In this document: positions 21,180-30,101 of the stretch, piece by piece
Numbering within the stretch: the first letter of the stretch is position 1
Layout: every line of letters starts with the position of its first letter
Assembly: GCA_024636015.1 (NCBI GenBank)
Contig: JAGXHU010000018.1
Coordinates: 1 to 47,476 of the forward strand
DNA: 47,476 bases
Origin: Halothiobacillus sp.
GTDB lineage: Bacteria > Pseudomonadota > Gammaproteobacteria > Halothiobacillales > Halothiobacillaceae
Reading direction: 5' to 3'
Program-made: the position numbers and the translations under genes
Notes under the pieces: model-generated
The model's database searches: none
Told to the model about the DNA's origin: nothing
The model's input: the letters and a program-made list of their open reading frames with translations, nothing else

Positions 21180-21196
21180 CGGGGCCGAAAGCCCCG
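21180..21196 (+). terminator. Hairpin downstream of katG
   Basis: CGGGGC pairs with GCCCCG around a five-base loop CGAAA, about 90 bases after katG. No T-run follows, so it may be a Rho-type or mRNA-stabilising structure and not a classical terminator. Confidence 0.45.
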
Positions 21197-21240
21197 AGAT
21201 CAACCCTATGATGAAAAAAGCGGCTTAATCGCCGTCAGGA

Positions 21241-21259
21241 CGGGACGATCTGTGTCCCG
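21241..21259 (+). promoter_or_regulatory. Leader hairpin before small ORF
   Basis: CGGGAC (21241-21246) pairs with GTCCCG (21254-21259) with a seven-base loop. It ends about a dozen bases before the AAGGAG of the small frame at 21286, so it could influence its translation or be a 5' stabilising stem. Confidence 0.35.
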
Positions 21260-21285
21260 CCCGCCCAAAACTCAAGGAGTACATC

Positions 21286-21495
21286 ATGAGTGCAATGAGT
21301 ACGACCTGCACCGACAACAGATACCGCCACGCGCGCATCGCCCCACCCTTTCTTACCCTCCCCTCACATCCGGTGGACAGCGCGACCGGTCGCAACCGCT
21401 GCTCGGTTTCTTCCCACGAAGTCAGCCCCCACGCGCTGGACTGGGCCGCGACCACGAAGGCCAATTTCACATTCACTTCGAATTGGATTCAATAG
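21286..21495 (+). CDS. Hypothetical 69-residue protein
   Basis: I do not recognise this protein. The ATG has AAGGAG six bases before it, third codon positions are strongly G/C as in the neighbouring genes, and a hairpin precedes it. The protein starts MSAMSTTCTDNRYRH, is rich in T, S, A and H with no membrane segment, and ends FTSNWIQ. It lies about 200 bases after katG on the same strand. A frame on the other strand covers the same bases but has no good start. Confidence 0.45.
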   Translation: MSAMSTTCTDNRYRHARIAPPFLTLPSHPVDSATGRNRCSVSSHEVSPHALDWAATTKANFTFTSNWIQ

Positions 21496-21734
21496 GGGAG
21501 ACATGGAAGGCGTGATGGAGGACATCCATACCGATACACGTAATATTTTGCAGACCGTGACAGGTCTATCGATCGGTTAACTCTAAACTCGCGGGAAAAA
21601 TAGTAGCCCCCTAAAAACCAAAATGCGTGCAAAACGATACGAGCGGGTAACGAGATAGACCCATACGGAATTCCTTGAACAACCCGACGCATGGATTTAC
21701 GGCCAGTTATCCGTCGGCTCAGACTGCAGCAACT

Positions 21735-22880
21735 TTACGGATTTCGGTCCTGTCGCTGCGGGTCATCTCTTTCATTTCGTTGTCCCCGCTTCCCGTTCTG
21801 CTGCGCGTCCCTGCCTTGAGGCTCAACGCCCTGCCTTGAGTCTCGGGGTTGCCGCTCTCGCCCATCCGGGCCTTGCTGTCTGGGTTGATTTTGGGGCCCG
21901 AACCGCTGCTCCCGGGCAGGTGGATTTGACCGTTCTAGGCCAGTGCCATCTCTTTGCGGTGACATCTGACGCGGAGCCGATGGGTTTCGCTCCTGCTGGA
22001 CATGCGTAGGCGGATTGGAATGCTGGAACTCCATCTGCCGTTGGTTTCTATCTTGCGGCACGTTCTGGGGCCGCTGCTGAGCGGGGGGCGCATACCCGCG
22101 CTGTGCTGGCTGCTCCATTGGCTGCTCCATTGGTCGATTCCTTTGCTGATCTCTGGGCTGATCTCTGGGCTGATCTCTGGGCTGATCTCTGGGCTGATCT
22201 CTGGGCTGATTCCTAGGCTGCTCCCTGAATTGCTCTCTAGGTTGGTCCTGATAAAGTCGGCGCCCGACAGAATCATGCGGCTGATAGCGATATTGCTCGC
22301 CACGCAGTGCGGGTTGTTGCGCCAATCGAGGGTAACGCTGTCCAGAATACTGCCGCTGGTAGAGGGGCAATGGAGCGGGTGCAGGGGCTGCCGATCGATT
22401 CCAATGATCCCATCCAGACCGCTGCCGTTCCCACTGAGGCCCCCAATGCTCGCCCCAGTGCGGCGACGCATCTCGATGCCACCCACGGAAATAAGCAGGG
22501 GGATGCCGGTAGTAACGCACGGGTACACGCAAAATATACAAAGGCACGGCATCGGGCGCCACATAGACCCAGGGCCCGTTGTACCAGGAACCCGCATACC
22601 AGCTATTGTTCGAGAAAACCCAGTACACGCCATCATAAAAGAAGTAGTTGGAAGACACGTCCGGCGCGTAGTAAACGGGGTATCCGGGAATCGGTACCAA
22701 GTCCGGGTACACCGACACATTGACCCCGATCCGGACTTCGGAAGTCTGCGCAACACCATACCCAGAGTCATAGCTTGAATAGCCCACTGTATTGGTTGGA
22801 TAGCCTGTCGCCATACAGCCACCTATCAGCGGAACGGCGGCCAGACCAAAGACAAAACGCCATCGGTTCATCGCATTCAT
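21735..22880 (-). CDS. Repeat-rich lipoprotein with YXGXWYXGPW motif
   Basis: This 381-residue protein has a lipoprotein signal peptide ending at the lipobox LIGGC, so it should be anchored to a membrane. The globular part contains the aromatic stretch WYAGSWYNGPW and VYVAPDAVPLYILRVPVRYY, as in the YXWXXGXW-type lipoproteins of beta- and gammaproteobacteria. From about residue 180 to the end it is low complexity, rich in Q, R, P and N, including QPRD repeats. The function is unknown; a basic, disordered envelope tail might bind DNA, polysaccharide or peptidoglycan. AAGGAG precedes the ATG at 22880 (a GTG one codon earlier is possible). Confidence 0.82.
   Translation of the reverse strand: MNAMNRWRFVFGLAAVPLIGGCMATGYPTNTVGYSSYDSGYGVAQTSEVRIGVNVSVYPDLVPIPGYPVYYAPDVSSNYFFYDGVYWVFSNNSWYAGSWYNGPWVYVAPDAVPLYILRVPVRYYRHPPAYFRGWHRDASPHWGEHWGPQWERQRSGWDHWNRSAAPAPAPLPLYQRQYSGQRYPRLAQQPALRGEQYRYQPHDSVGRRLYQDQPREQFREQPRNQPRDQPRDQPRDQPRDQPRDQQRNRPMEQPMEQPAQRGYAPPAQQRPQNVPQDRNQRQMEFQHSNPPTHVQQERNPSAPRQMSPQRDGTGLERSNPPAREQRFGPQNQPRQQGPDGRERQPRDSRQGVEPQGRDAQQNGKRGQRNERDDPQRQDRNP
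22146..22217. repeat. 12-bp tandem repeat in lipoprotein gene
   Basis: CTGATCTCTGGG occurs five times perfectly (22146-22205) and once degenerate (22206-22217). On the coding strand it gives QPRD units. Like the repeat in the ATPase gene, the unit is 12 bases, so slippage changes length without a frameshift. Confidence 0.95.
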
Positions 22881-23258
22881 CACTTACTCCTTAAGCTCAC
22901 GGGTCCACCACAACTTATTGATTAATTTACAGTAACCGTCATAAAGTCGCTTTCCTTGAATGGGTCTGCTTAACCGCATCCTTTCCATTGACGACCGCTA
23001 TGAAACCAAATACGAGGGACACCCCCCAATACCGTCCAAGGAGGACCATCATAGTGCGAGCGCAGGAGATTCTCATGCACAAAGTTGCCAAAAAATAGAA
23101 TTTAGATTCCGAATGGGTGAATCTAGCCACCTGGTGCCACAAAGCGGGCCCAGGAAGCCGTTTCCATCTCGAGTCCTTAACCCGGTTGATGCCGCAATCG
23201 CGAGGAATTTTTCCGGATACACGGGAGAGCGTGCCCTCGCTAAACGCTAGAAACCAGA
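22881..23258. other. Intergenic region downstream of GGDEF-EAL gene
   Basis: These 378 bases hold overlapping short frames on both strands (for example 22960-23250 plus, 22939-23262 minus) without ribosome binding sites or recognisable motifs. The lipoprotein promoter should be near 22900. I see no terminator with a T-run. Confidence 0.35.
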
Positions 23259-26036
23259 TCACCGATTCGTCGATTCACGCCCCAACAACTGTGCAAATTC
23301 GTCCGATGGGAGCGGACGGCTATACAAATATCCTTGATACAGATCGCAGCCCATGTCTTTCAGAATGGCCAGTTGATCTGCTTCCTCAATACCTTCGGCA
23401 ACCACCGTCAAGCCCAGTACTTTGGCCAATGCGATGATGCGCGCCACAATGGCCTGCTGGCGCGAGTCGCTCGCCAATTTAAGGATAAAACTGCGATCCA
23501 GCTTCAATACGGTGGCGGCCACATCAGTCAGGTAACTGAGCGATGAATAACCGGTACCAAAATCGTCCAGCGCCACGTTAATACCCATATCGATCAGGGT
23601 ATTCATATTCTCGCGCACGACGGGTGAATCGCTCACCACCGTACTTTCCAGTATTTCTATTTCCAGGCGGGTGGGCGATAAATCATATCGCGATAACGAT
23701 TGCTGAATCTTGGTACATAACGCGCGATCAAGCAGCTGGGATGTGGCGAGATTGATGGACACTGGAATCGAGGGCAAGCCCTGCTGATCCCATTCCGCCA
23801 TTTGAGCACAGGTACGCGCCAGGACCCATTCGCCCAGTTGATCCCCCAAACCCATTTCATCCAGCAGAGGAATGAATGCCCCGGGCGGTAACAACCCCCG
23901 CACCGGCGACTGCCAGCGCACCAGTGCCTCCGCACCGCTTATACGCTGATCTGTCAGGGAAACCTTGGGTTGGTAATGCAGCACCATTTCATCCTGATCG
24001 ATGGCCGTGTACAAAGCCTGCTTCAATGCGAAACGCTCGCTGAGGCTGGCATTCATATGCTGCGAATACCACGCGAAGCCCTGATTCGGGTCGCGTTTGG
24101 CTTCATACATGGCCGCATCGGCCATCTTCAGCAAATCATCGAAATCACGTGCATTGTCTGGGTACAGCGCGATGCCGACACTGACTAACGTCGTTACATG
24201 GTGTCCTTGAATTTCCATGGGCACTGCCAGCACCTCAGTCAGTTGATGCGCAACTTGGCTGGCAATGATCAGAGCATCCTGAGGGGCCAGGTCGGGCAAT
24301 AAGATAACGAACTCATCCCCGCCAAAGCGCGCCACTGTATCGCCAGGCCGTACCAACGTCCGCAAACGTTGTGCACTGATCTGCAGCAAGGTATCGCCAA
24401 CCACATGCCCCAGCGAATCATTGATTTCCTTGAATTTATCCAGATCGGCCAACAGCAGCCCCGTCACTGTCCCATCCCGCGCCGCACGTTCCATTGCCTG
24501 TTCGGCGTGATCGCGCAACAAGGAACGGTTGGGTAAATTCGTCAGGGGGTCATGATAAGCCTGGTGGCGCAATGCCTCCTCCGCAGCCAACTTGGCGACG
24601 GCAACCGACAGCCGATCGACCAGGCCACGCGTCGCCTCGGCCACCTCATCTGACAATCCCCGCGGGGAAGAAAAGCCAAGCATGACCACGCCGACACACC
24701 GGGTTTTAAGGTACACCCCATAAACACAGACATGCTGGATTTGTGAAAGGTCACACGTGTCAAAACACAACAATAGAGCGTCATCGTGTGGATCGATAGG
24801 CAACCAATGACCGGGCTCAATCCGGGGAGCCAATGTCGTCAATGCACGAGTCTCGTCGAGCGTGGCCTCACGTAGACCCTCGGGTGTAAACAACCGCCAT
24901 TTATCTTGACTACCAAAATGTGCGACAGCCACATGCTCGGCCCTGGCGATGCTGGCAAGATCGTCCAGCAACAAGCGGATCACGTCATCAATGATCGACG
25001 CATCCAAAATGGTGCGATCAAGCCGCGCAAAGGTTTTCTGTACATGGAATTTGTCACTCAACGCCATCGCCATACGGTTGAATGCATCGGCCAGCTGGCC
25101 AAACTCGCTAACATCCCGGGTATCCAGCCGATCGTCAAAGTGACCATCCGCCAGACGTCGCGCACCGGCGATCAATTCATTCAACGGGCGCAGTTGTCGA
25201 CGGATCTGCGCCACGGCTACCCAGGCCGCGATCCCAAGCACCAACACAGCGAGCGCCAGATAAAAACGTTTCAATGCGTCGAGCGCGCCCAAGACGCCCA
25301 CACGATTCTCCACGACCGCCACCACGATACCGGAATTGGCCAGCCCCCCTTGCAAGCCTAAGCGCCAGTAACTGCCCAGATACTGCTCGCTCTCCTGGGT
25401 AAACTCAAAAACACCCTGCGCACGCCCCTGATCGGGCTGCAATAACGAGCCAATCGCCACACTGTGCAAGGTTGGCGTGCAAAACAAACGCTGAAGATCA
25501 TGCGTCAGTACACAGAAATTCTCGGGAGACATTTCGTTTTGCCATATCTGACGGGGATCCAGTTGCGCCGTCAGGATCTGATGCGTTTCCGGTCGCTGAA
25601 TCAGCATATGTATCGATGGAGGCACCCCGGCGCCAAAGCGCATTACCACACCACCCCGAGCCAACTGACGTTGTGTGGCATCAGGGAGGCGGGCTATTTC
25701 CGAATGAGAGATGGACGTCAGATCGTGCAGGAGCCCACCGGGCGCAAAATCCGCAATGGGGTAGATTTCTGCGAGATGGGTCAACACCTTGGCCTGCTGG
25801 TTCAACCGATCGACAATGGCGTAACCCAACGATTTGCTCGATAGTTGTAGCCGCCCTTGCGCCTCCTCGACAAGCATGTGGGACGCGGTGAAATAGACAT
25901 AACCTGCCAGACCGATGATCGGCAGCAGGGCCACCAACATGAACCGCAGAAAGAGCTGCCGCCCCACCCGGCTTTTAAGTGCATCCCTGAATAGCACGCC
26001 CTTAATAACCTGACGCCAGACCGATGTAACTCCCAT
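23259..26036 (-). CDS. Membrane GGDEF-EAL cyclic-di-GMP enzyme with HAMP and GAF-like domains
   Basis: From the ATG at 26036 this is 925 residues. It has a membrane helix near 30-50, a periplasmic sensor region of about 200 residues, a second helix near 257-278, a HAMP-type segment, a GAF-like domain (about 340-480), a GGDEF domain and an EAL domain. GGDEF is intact at 572-576 with an inhibitory RxxD site (RPGD) five residues before it, and the EAL motif is in GAEALVRW, followed by DDFGTGYSS. It may both make and break cyclic di-GMP. The frame is open to 26075, and a GTG near 25998 is also possible. All overlap or abut the pseudopilin gene. Confidence 0.92.
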   Translation of the reverse strand: MGVTSVWRQVIKGVLFRDALKSRVGRQLFLRFMLVALLPIIGLAGYVYFTASHMLVEEAQGRLQLSSKSLGYAIVDRLNQQAKVLTHLAEIYPIADFAPGGLLHDLTSISHSEIARLPDATQRQLARGGVVMRFGAGVPPSIHMLIQRPETHQILTAQLDPRQIWQNEMSPENFCVLTHDLQRLFCTPTLHSVAIGSLLQPDQGRAQGVFEFTQESEQYLGSYWRLGLQGGLANSGIVVAVVENRVGVLGALDALKRFYLALAVLVLGIAAWVAVAQIRRQLRPLNELIAGARRLADGHFDDRLDTRDVSEFGQLADAFNRMAMALSDKFHVQKTFARLDRTILDASIIDDVIRLLLDDLASIARAEHVAVAHFGSQDKWRLFTPEGLREATLDETRALTTLAPRIEPGHWLPIDPHDDALLLCFDTCDLSQIQHVCVYGVYLKTRCVGVVMLGFSSPRGLSDEVAEATRGLVDRLSVAVAKLAAEEALRHQAYHDPLTNLPNRSLLRDHAEQAMERAARDGTVTGLLLADLDKFKEINDSLGHVVGDTLLQISAQRLRTLVRPGDTVARFGGDEFVILLPDLAPQDALIIASQVAHQLTEVLAVPMEIQGHHVTTLVSVGIALYPDNARDFDDLLKMADAAMYEAKRDPNQGFAWYSQHMNASLSERFALKQALYTAIDQDEMVLHYQPKVSLTDQRISGAEALVRWQSPVRGLLPPGAFIPLLDEMGLGDQLGEWVLARTCAQMAEWDQQGLPSIPVSINLATSQLLDRALCTKIQQSLSRYDLSPTRLEIEILESTVVSDSPVVRENMNTLIDMGINVALDDFGTGYSSLSYLTDVAATVLKLDRSFILKLASDSRQQAIVARIIALAKVLGLTVVAEGIEEADQLAILKDMGCDLYQGYLYSRPLPSDEFAQLLGRESTNR

Positions 26037-26496
26037 TGCCGGCCCGGATAACGTTGTCCTGAGATACACCCGCATTCAACTGCGTCGAAGAACGACCGTC
26101 CAAGCCCATGCTATAGAGATCGAAGTCACTGTTGACGGGGTGCAAACTCTTATCCTTAAGGATTTTCCCAATCTTGGGCCGGGGCGTGACGTCAATCGGC
26201 ACGTATTTGTATGCATGCCCCCAAGGATCAAGCGGAATGGTTTTCCCCAGGCCAGAGAGTGTCGCGGGATAGGTGAATTGCCCACCATAATAATGTTCCA
26301 GATCCAGCGAGAGACTGGAAATTTCCGCGACCGCTTGGTTGACCTTCAACCGCTCCATATATTTCTGATACGCCGGGACGGCGATCGCGGCCAAAGCGGC
26401 CGCAATGGCCATCGCAATCAGCAGCTCCAACAGCGTAAATGCCCACTGGGCACGCCTATTTATAACTTTTCTTCTTGATATGTCGCGTGAAAGCAT
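26002..26496 (-). CDS. GspG-like type II secretion/type IV pseudopilin
   Basis: This 164-residue protein has a prepilin leader of 18 or so residues followed by AFTLLELLIAMAIAAALAAIAVPAYQKYMERLKV-type sequence: a processing site, glutamate at position 5 and a hydrophobic helix. The C-terminal part has GspG-like blocks (DPWGHAYKYV, DFDLYSMGLDGRS) that in GspG form a calcium site. The residue before the cleavage site is alanine, not the usual glycine. No other secretion or pilus genes are nearby, so it may serve as a minor pilin or as part of a reduced system. It overlaps the start of the GGDEF-EAL gene downstream, which suggests linked expression. Confidence 0.85.
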   Translation of the reverse strand: MLSRDISRRKVINRRAQWAFTLLELLIAMAIAAALAAIAVPAYQKYMERLKVNQAVAEISSLSLDLEHYYGGQFTYPATLSGLGKTIPLDPWGHAYKYVPIDVTPRPKIGKILKDKSLHPVNSDFDLYSMGLDGRSSTQLNAGVSQDNVIRAGNGSYIGLASGY

Positions 26497-26912
26497 TACT
26501 TGATCTTATCGTATTCCTGAATAAATAAAACCAACAATTTCCACCTTTGACGGTAACGCGCAGCCCTCGGAAAAACATGACTTTTCAATTAATTGTATGG
26601 CCCGAATCCGGTCACACCACTACGCCGTATCCCCGCCAAAATTCACATCGGTGATGATCAAGTGATTGACCCATGCATGGATTTACTCCACACCAAACCA
26701 GTACTGCCGACCGGATGCACACATGGGCCGCAACAATGAACGCGCACACAAAAAACACATCTACCGAAGCCCTCCATGCACAGACGTCCACCCGAATCGA
26801 CTGGTTTGGGCTTCAATGAGCTTATTTTTGCCTTTTCTGGTGCGCTAAACCCTGTTTCAATACCGCTCCGGCAAATCCATTTGCCCTATCCGTCTGTGGA
26901 GCCAATCCGACC
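26497..26912. other. Divergent intergenic region between pseudopilin gene and rlmD
   Basis: The 416 bases are comparatively A+T-rich and should contain promoters in both directions. The small frames here carry no recognisable protein features. I cannot assign a specific promoter with confidence. Confidence 0.35.
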
Positions 26913-28235
26913 GTGCGTTTTCCGAAATTACCCAAGGGCGAATTCCAAGCCCAAATCGAATCCCTCACCCTTGAGGGGCGTGGTGTCTGCCATATCAATG
27001 GCAAAGCCACATTCATCAGCCGCGCCCTACCCGGCGAAACCGTACGATTCGTCTACACCAATCGAAAAAAGCACTTTGATGAAGGCGACACCGTTGCGGT
27101 AGAAATTGCCTCTCCCGACCGAATAATCCCGCCCTGCCCCCATATCGATCAATGCGGCGGCTGCTCCATGCAGCACCTCACGGCGGAAAAACAGCTAGCC
27201 GCGAAACAACAAGCGTTGCTCGACAATTTGGAGCGCATTGGAAAGGTCATGCCGGAAACGATTTTGCCGCCCCTTTCCGGTGCGACTTGGGGCTATCGAC
27301 GCAAGGCACGACTTGGGGTGAAACACGTACCCAAAAAAGAACGTGTTCTGGTCGGTTTTCGTGAACGGCACACGCATTTTCTGGCCAATCTGGACGCTTG
27401 CGCCGTGCTGGATCCCCGCGTGGGCGAGCGGCTAATCGATATTGGCACCATGATTTACAGTCTGGATGCCCGAGAACGGATTCCCCAGATTGAAGTCGCT
27501 TGCGGCGATGAACACGTGGCCCTGGTATTCCGTCACCTCGACCCGCTGAGTCCATCCGACAAGGAGAAACTCCGGGCCTTTGGTGAAGCGGAAGAATTCG
27601 ACATCTACCTGCAACCCGGCAGCACCGACAGCGTCCACCCGCTCGACAAGAACCAGATCACCCCACTGACCTATCGTCACCCCACGTTCGATGTCGTCAT
27701 CGAATTCAAGCCGCTGGACTTCATCCAGATCAACGGGGAAATCAATCGGGCCATGGTGATCCAAGCCCTGAAATGGCTAGACGTGCAACCGGGCGACCAC
27801 GTGCTCGACCTCTTTGCCGGACTCGGAAACTTCACCCTCCCCCTCGCCCGGCAAGCTGCGCACGTCACGGCCGTCGAGCTTGACGAGGCCATGGTTCAAC
27901 GCGGCGCCCAATCGGCAGCCGCCAATGGCATCACCAACACCGAACACGTGGTCGGCAATCTGTTTGAGCCCGATCAGACGCATCCATGGATGCAACGAAC
28001 CTACAACCGCGTCCTACTCGATCCCCCGCGTGCCGGCGCCGAAGCCATGATGCCGGAAATCGCCCGATTCGCCCCCAAACGGATCGTGTATGTGTCCTGT
28101 CATCCCGGCACCCTGGCGCGCGATGCCCATATCCTGGTACACCAACACGGTTACCGCCTGCTGGCCGTCGGCGTCATGAATATGTTCCCGCAAACCGGCC
28201 ACATTGAATCGATGGCCGTATTCGAGCGGTCGTAG
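26913..28235 (+). CDS. rlmD: 23S rRNA (uracil-1939-C5)-methyltransferase
   Basis: This 440-residue enzyme methylates U1939 of 23S rRNA with S-adenosylmethionine. It has an N-terminal TRAM domain, a 4Fe-4S cluster site (C75, C81, C84 and probably C163, in CPHIDQCGGC and LDACAVLD), the SAM-binding block DLFAGLGNFTLPLA and the catalytic region LLDPPRAG then YVSCHPGTLARD with the nucleophile at about C396. These match E. coli RlmD (RumA). The start is a GTG with GGAG about 11 bases upstream. It stands alone, with tRNA-Ser downstream. Confidence 0.95.
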   Translation: MRFPKLPKGEFQAQIESLTLEGRGVCHINGKATFISRALPGETVRFVYTNRKKHFDEGDTVAVEIASPDRIIPPCPHIDQCGGCSMQHLTAEKQLAAKQQALLDNLERIGKVMPETILPPLSGATWGYRRKARLGVKHVPKKERVLVGFRERHTHFLANLDACAVLDPRVGERLIDIGTMIYSLDARERIPQIEVACGDEHVALVFRHLDPLSPSDKEKLRAFGEAEEFDIYLQPGSTDSVHPLDKNQITPLTYRHPTFDVVIEFKPLDFIQINGEINRAMVIQALKWLDVQPGDHVLDLFAGLGNFTLPLARQAAHVTAVELDEAMVQRGAQSAAANGITNTEHVVGNLFEPDQTHPWMQRTYNRVLLDPPRAGAEAMMPEIARFAPKRIVYVSCHPGTLARDAHILVHQHGYRLLAVGVMNMFPQTGHIESMAVFERS

Positions 28236-28325
28236 GGATAAGTTTGTTTGCCAAATCCACCCCAGATTGCTAATATCCGCGCCTTCCTGAGCCCTGTGCC
28301 CCAAAAGCCAGCGGTCTCAAAACCT

Positions 28326-28416
28326 GGAGCGGTGTCCGAGTGGTTGAAGGAGCACGCCTGGAAAGCGTGTATACGGTAACCCCGTATCGAGGGTTCGAAT
28401 CCCTCTCGCTCCGCCA
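28326..28416 (+). tRNA. tRNA-Ser (anticodon GGA)
   Basis: The sequence folds as a class II tRNA. Acceptor GGAGCGG pairs with TCGCTCC, the D region is GAGTGGTTGAAGGAGC, the anticodon stem CACGC/GCGTG encloses the loop CTGGAAA with anticodon GGA, a long variable arm (TACGG...CCGTA) follows, and the T arm is GAGGG TTCGAAT CCCTC. The discriminator is G and CCA is encoded at 28414-28416. It reads serine codons UCC and UCU. Confidence 0.97.
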
Positions 28417-28428
28417 GACAGTATGATT

Positions 28429-28455
28429 AAGCCCATGATTTCATGGGCTTTTTTA
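28429..28455 (+). terminator. Rho-independent terminator of tRNA-Ser
   Basis: GCCCATGA (28431-28438) pairs with TCATGGGC (28441-28448) across a very short loop, extended by A-T pairs and followed by six T residues. It lies 12 bases after the tRNA CCA end. Confidence 0.92.
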
Positions 28456-28545
28456 TTGCCTAGGCAAAATTAGCATGCCAATCGGCACGCCATTTCACAA
28501 TCGTTCGTGAAAACGGGGTAGAACCCGAGCCACGGGCATCGATCC

Positions 28546-29007
28546 TCACATCTGCCCGTTCAGATGGACCAGGGTTTTTGCTAGGGCATAGGCTTCCATG
28601 TCGATGACATCCATGTCCCATTCGGGGTGACGTTGCGTCACAAAGCTATCCCCGGTGTAGCAGATCGCCTGGGACAGGCCGGGAATCGCTATGCCCGTTT
28701 CAAGGTGAATGTCATCTTCAAAGGGAGTTTGTCCCAACGAAAACCCCAAAGCCCTCGCGTCCATATCCCGTTCGACAAATCGCGTCGCACAGACGACTTC
28801 ACCCGCATCAAAGAGATGCGAGCCGGCCGCCCCCGGATTGATGACCGTTCGTGTTTGTCCGGCCGATTGAGCCAACGCCTCGGCCAACCGCAGTGCGGCA
28901 TTGACTTTACCTACCCCGGTATACAGCACGGGTATGCCAAATCGATCCAGTCGGCAATCAACATTTTCCTGAGGCAGCGCGATCGTTAATAGAAGCTGAT
29001 ATGTCAT
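28546..29007 (-). pseudogene. C-terminally truncated nucleosidase (MTAN/PNP superfamily)
   Basis: This 153-residue protein matches the first three quarters of purine/MTA-SAH-type nucleosidases: GVGKVNAALRLAEAL, INPGAAG, CYTGDSFV and IDMEAYALAKT. Family members cleave N-glycosidic bonds or phosphorolyse nucleosides and are usually 190-240 residues long. They continue after MEAYALA with a strand and the catalytic aspartate in an ISD-like motif; here the frame stops 15 residues after MEA with LVHLNGQM. I could not find the missing end in another frame. It points towards tRNA-Ser, 130 bases away. The product may be inactive or have an altered function. Confidence 0.68.
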
Positions 29008-29257
29008 AAGCCTTCACCAAAAAGCACGTAAGAACGGCCAACATCCGTGTGCCGCACAGAATCTCTGAATTAAATAGAGGGTCACTTGGTTTATCAAAAC
29101 CATGACTTTATCGCATACTTGAGCGCCGTCAGTCAGCGCACCAGCGCGCGCCATGTGGCGCCGGAAACCGGGCCGAATACCCGCCTTTTTCCCATGTATG
29201 CTTTGTACCGGCAGAAGCGAATTGGTTTATAGATAAAGAGCTGAAAAAGGAGTTTTC

Positions 29258-29932
29258 ATGGCAGCAATCTTTGCTATTTTCATCATGATTACCGGGCTGA
29301 CCTTGCTTGTTTTTCAAAGCAGAAAATCCGGGCAACGCAAGTTCATCCAGAACTATTCATTTCCGCCATCACTCCGCACCAAAGTGAAGGACCAATACCC
29401 GCATCTCACCGAGGAACAGCTCAATCTCGTTTTCGATGGATTACGGGACTATTTCCAGTTTTGTCGTCAAGCCAAAAAGCGGATGGTATCCATGCCGTCG
29501 CGGGTAGTGGATATCGCCTGGCATGAGTTCATTCTGTTCACACGGGCCTACAAAACCTTTTGCCAGCGCGGGCTTGGATTTTTTCTGCATCACACGCCCG
29601 CCGAGGCGATGAAAACACCGACGGTGATGCAAGAAGGCATCAAGCGGTCTTGGCAGCTGGCCTGCGCGAAGGAGAAAATGACCCCTTCGACGGCCAGCTA
29701 TTTGCCGCTGTTGTTCGCCATTGATGACTTGCTGCAGATCGAAGACGGCTTCAAGTATCGGCTGAACTGCATGGACCCCGCTTCACCCCTTTATGGGCGT
29801 GGCTACTGCGCTGGACATATCGGTTGCACTTCGGGCTGCACAGGAGGCGGTTCCGGCTCAGATGGCGGCTTTGGTGCCGGCAGTGATGCCAGTAGCTGCG
29901 GGGGCAGTGGATGTGGCGGTGGCGGCGACTGA
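29258..29932 (+). CDS. Membrane-anchored glycine/cysteine-rich protein (GRDP-like)
   Basis: This 224-residue protein has one N-terminal membrane helix (about 3-19), then a helical domain with the motif VVDIAWHEFILFTRAYKTFC resembling the DxxWHxH-type repeat of glycine-rich-domain proteins, and a tail of about 50 residues composed mainly of G, S and C (CTSGCTGGGSGS, CGGSGCGGGGD). AAGGAG precedes the ATG. The function is unknown; the tail with six or so cysteines may bind metal or cross-link. It is upstream of the large PAS-GGDEF-EAL gene with a gap of 169 bases. Confidence 0.78.
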   Translation: MAAIFAIFIMITGLTLLVFQSRKSGQRKFIQNYSFPPSLRTKVKDQYPHLTEEQLNLVFDGLRDYFQFCRQAKKRMVSMPSRVVDIAWHEFILFTRAYKTFCQRGLGFFLHHTPAEAMKTPTVMQEGIKRSWQLACAKEKMTPSTASYLPLLFAIDDLLQIEDGFKYRLNCMDPASPLYGRGYCAGHIGCTSGCTGGGSGSDGGFGAGSDASSCGGSGCGGGGD

Positions 29933-30101
29933 CGATCGTTTTGGCACAGGGGAAATACCGCGCCAGACGAACGATACTGCTAAAGTGTCAGAATATGCAC
30001 CAACGTGCCGATCCAGGCTGTCCTTACTGTACTATTTGCCTTAATCGGTAGCAGGACACACGCCGAGCGGATGCGGGAACAAGCGAGAAAAGAGGCTGCT
30101 G

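Noticed and set aside
22960..23250. 96-codon plus-strand frame between the lipoprotein and GGDEF-EAL genes
   Set aside because: No ribosome binding site, no motif, and an equally long frame exists on the other strand.
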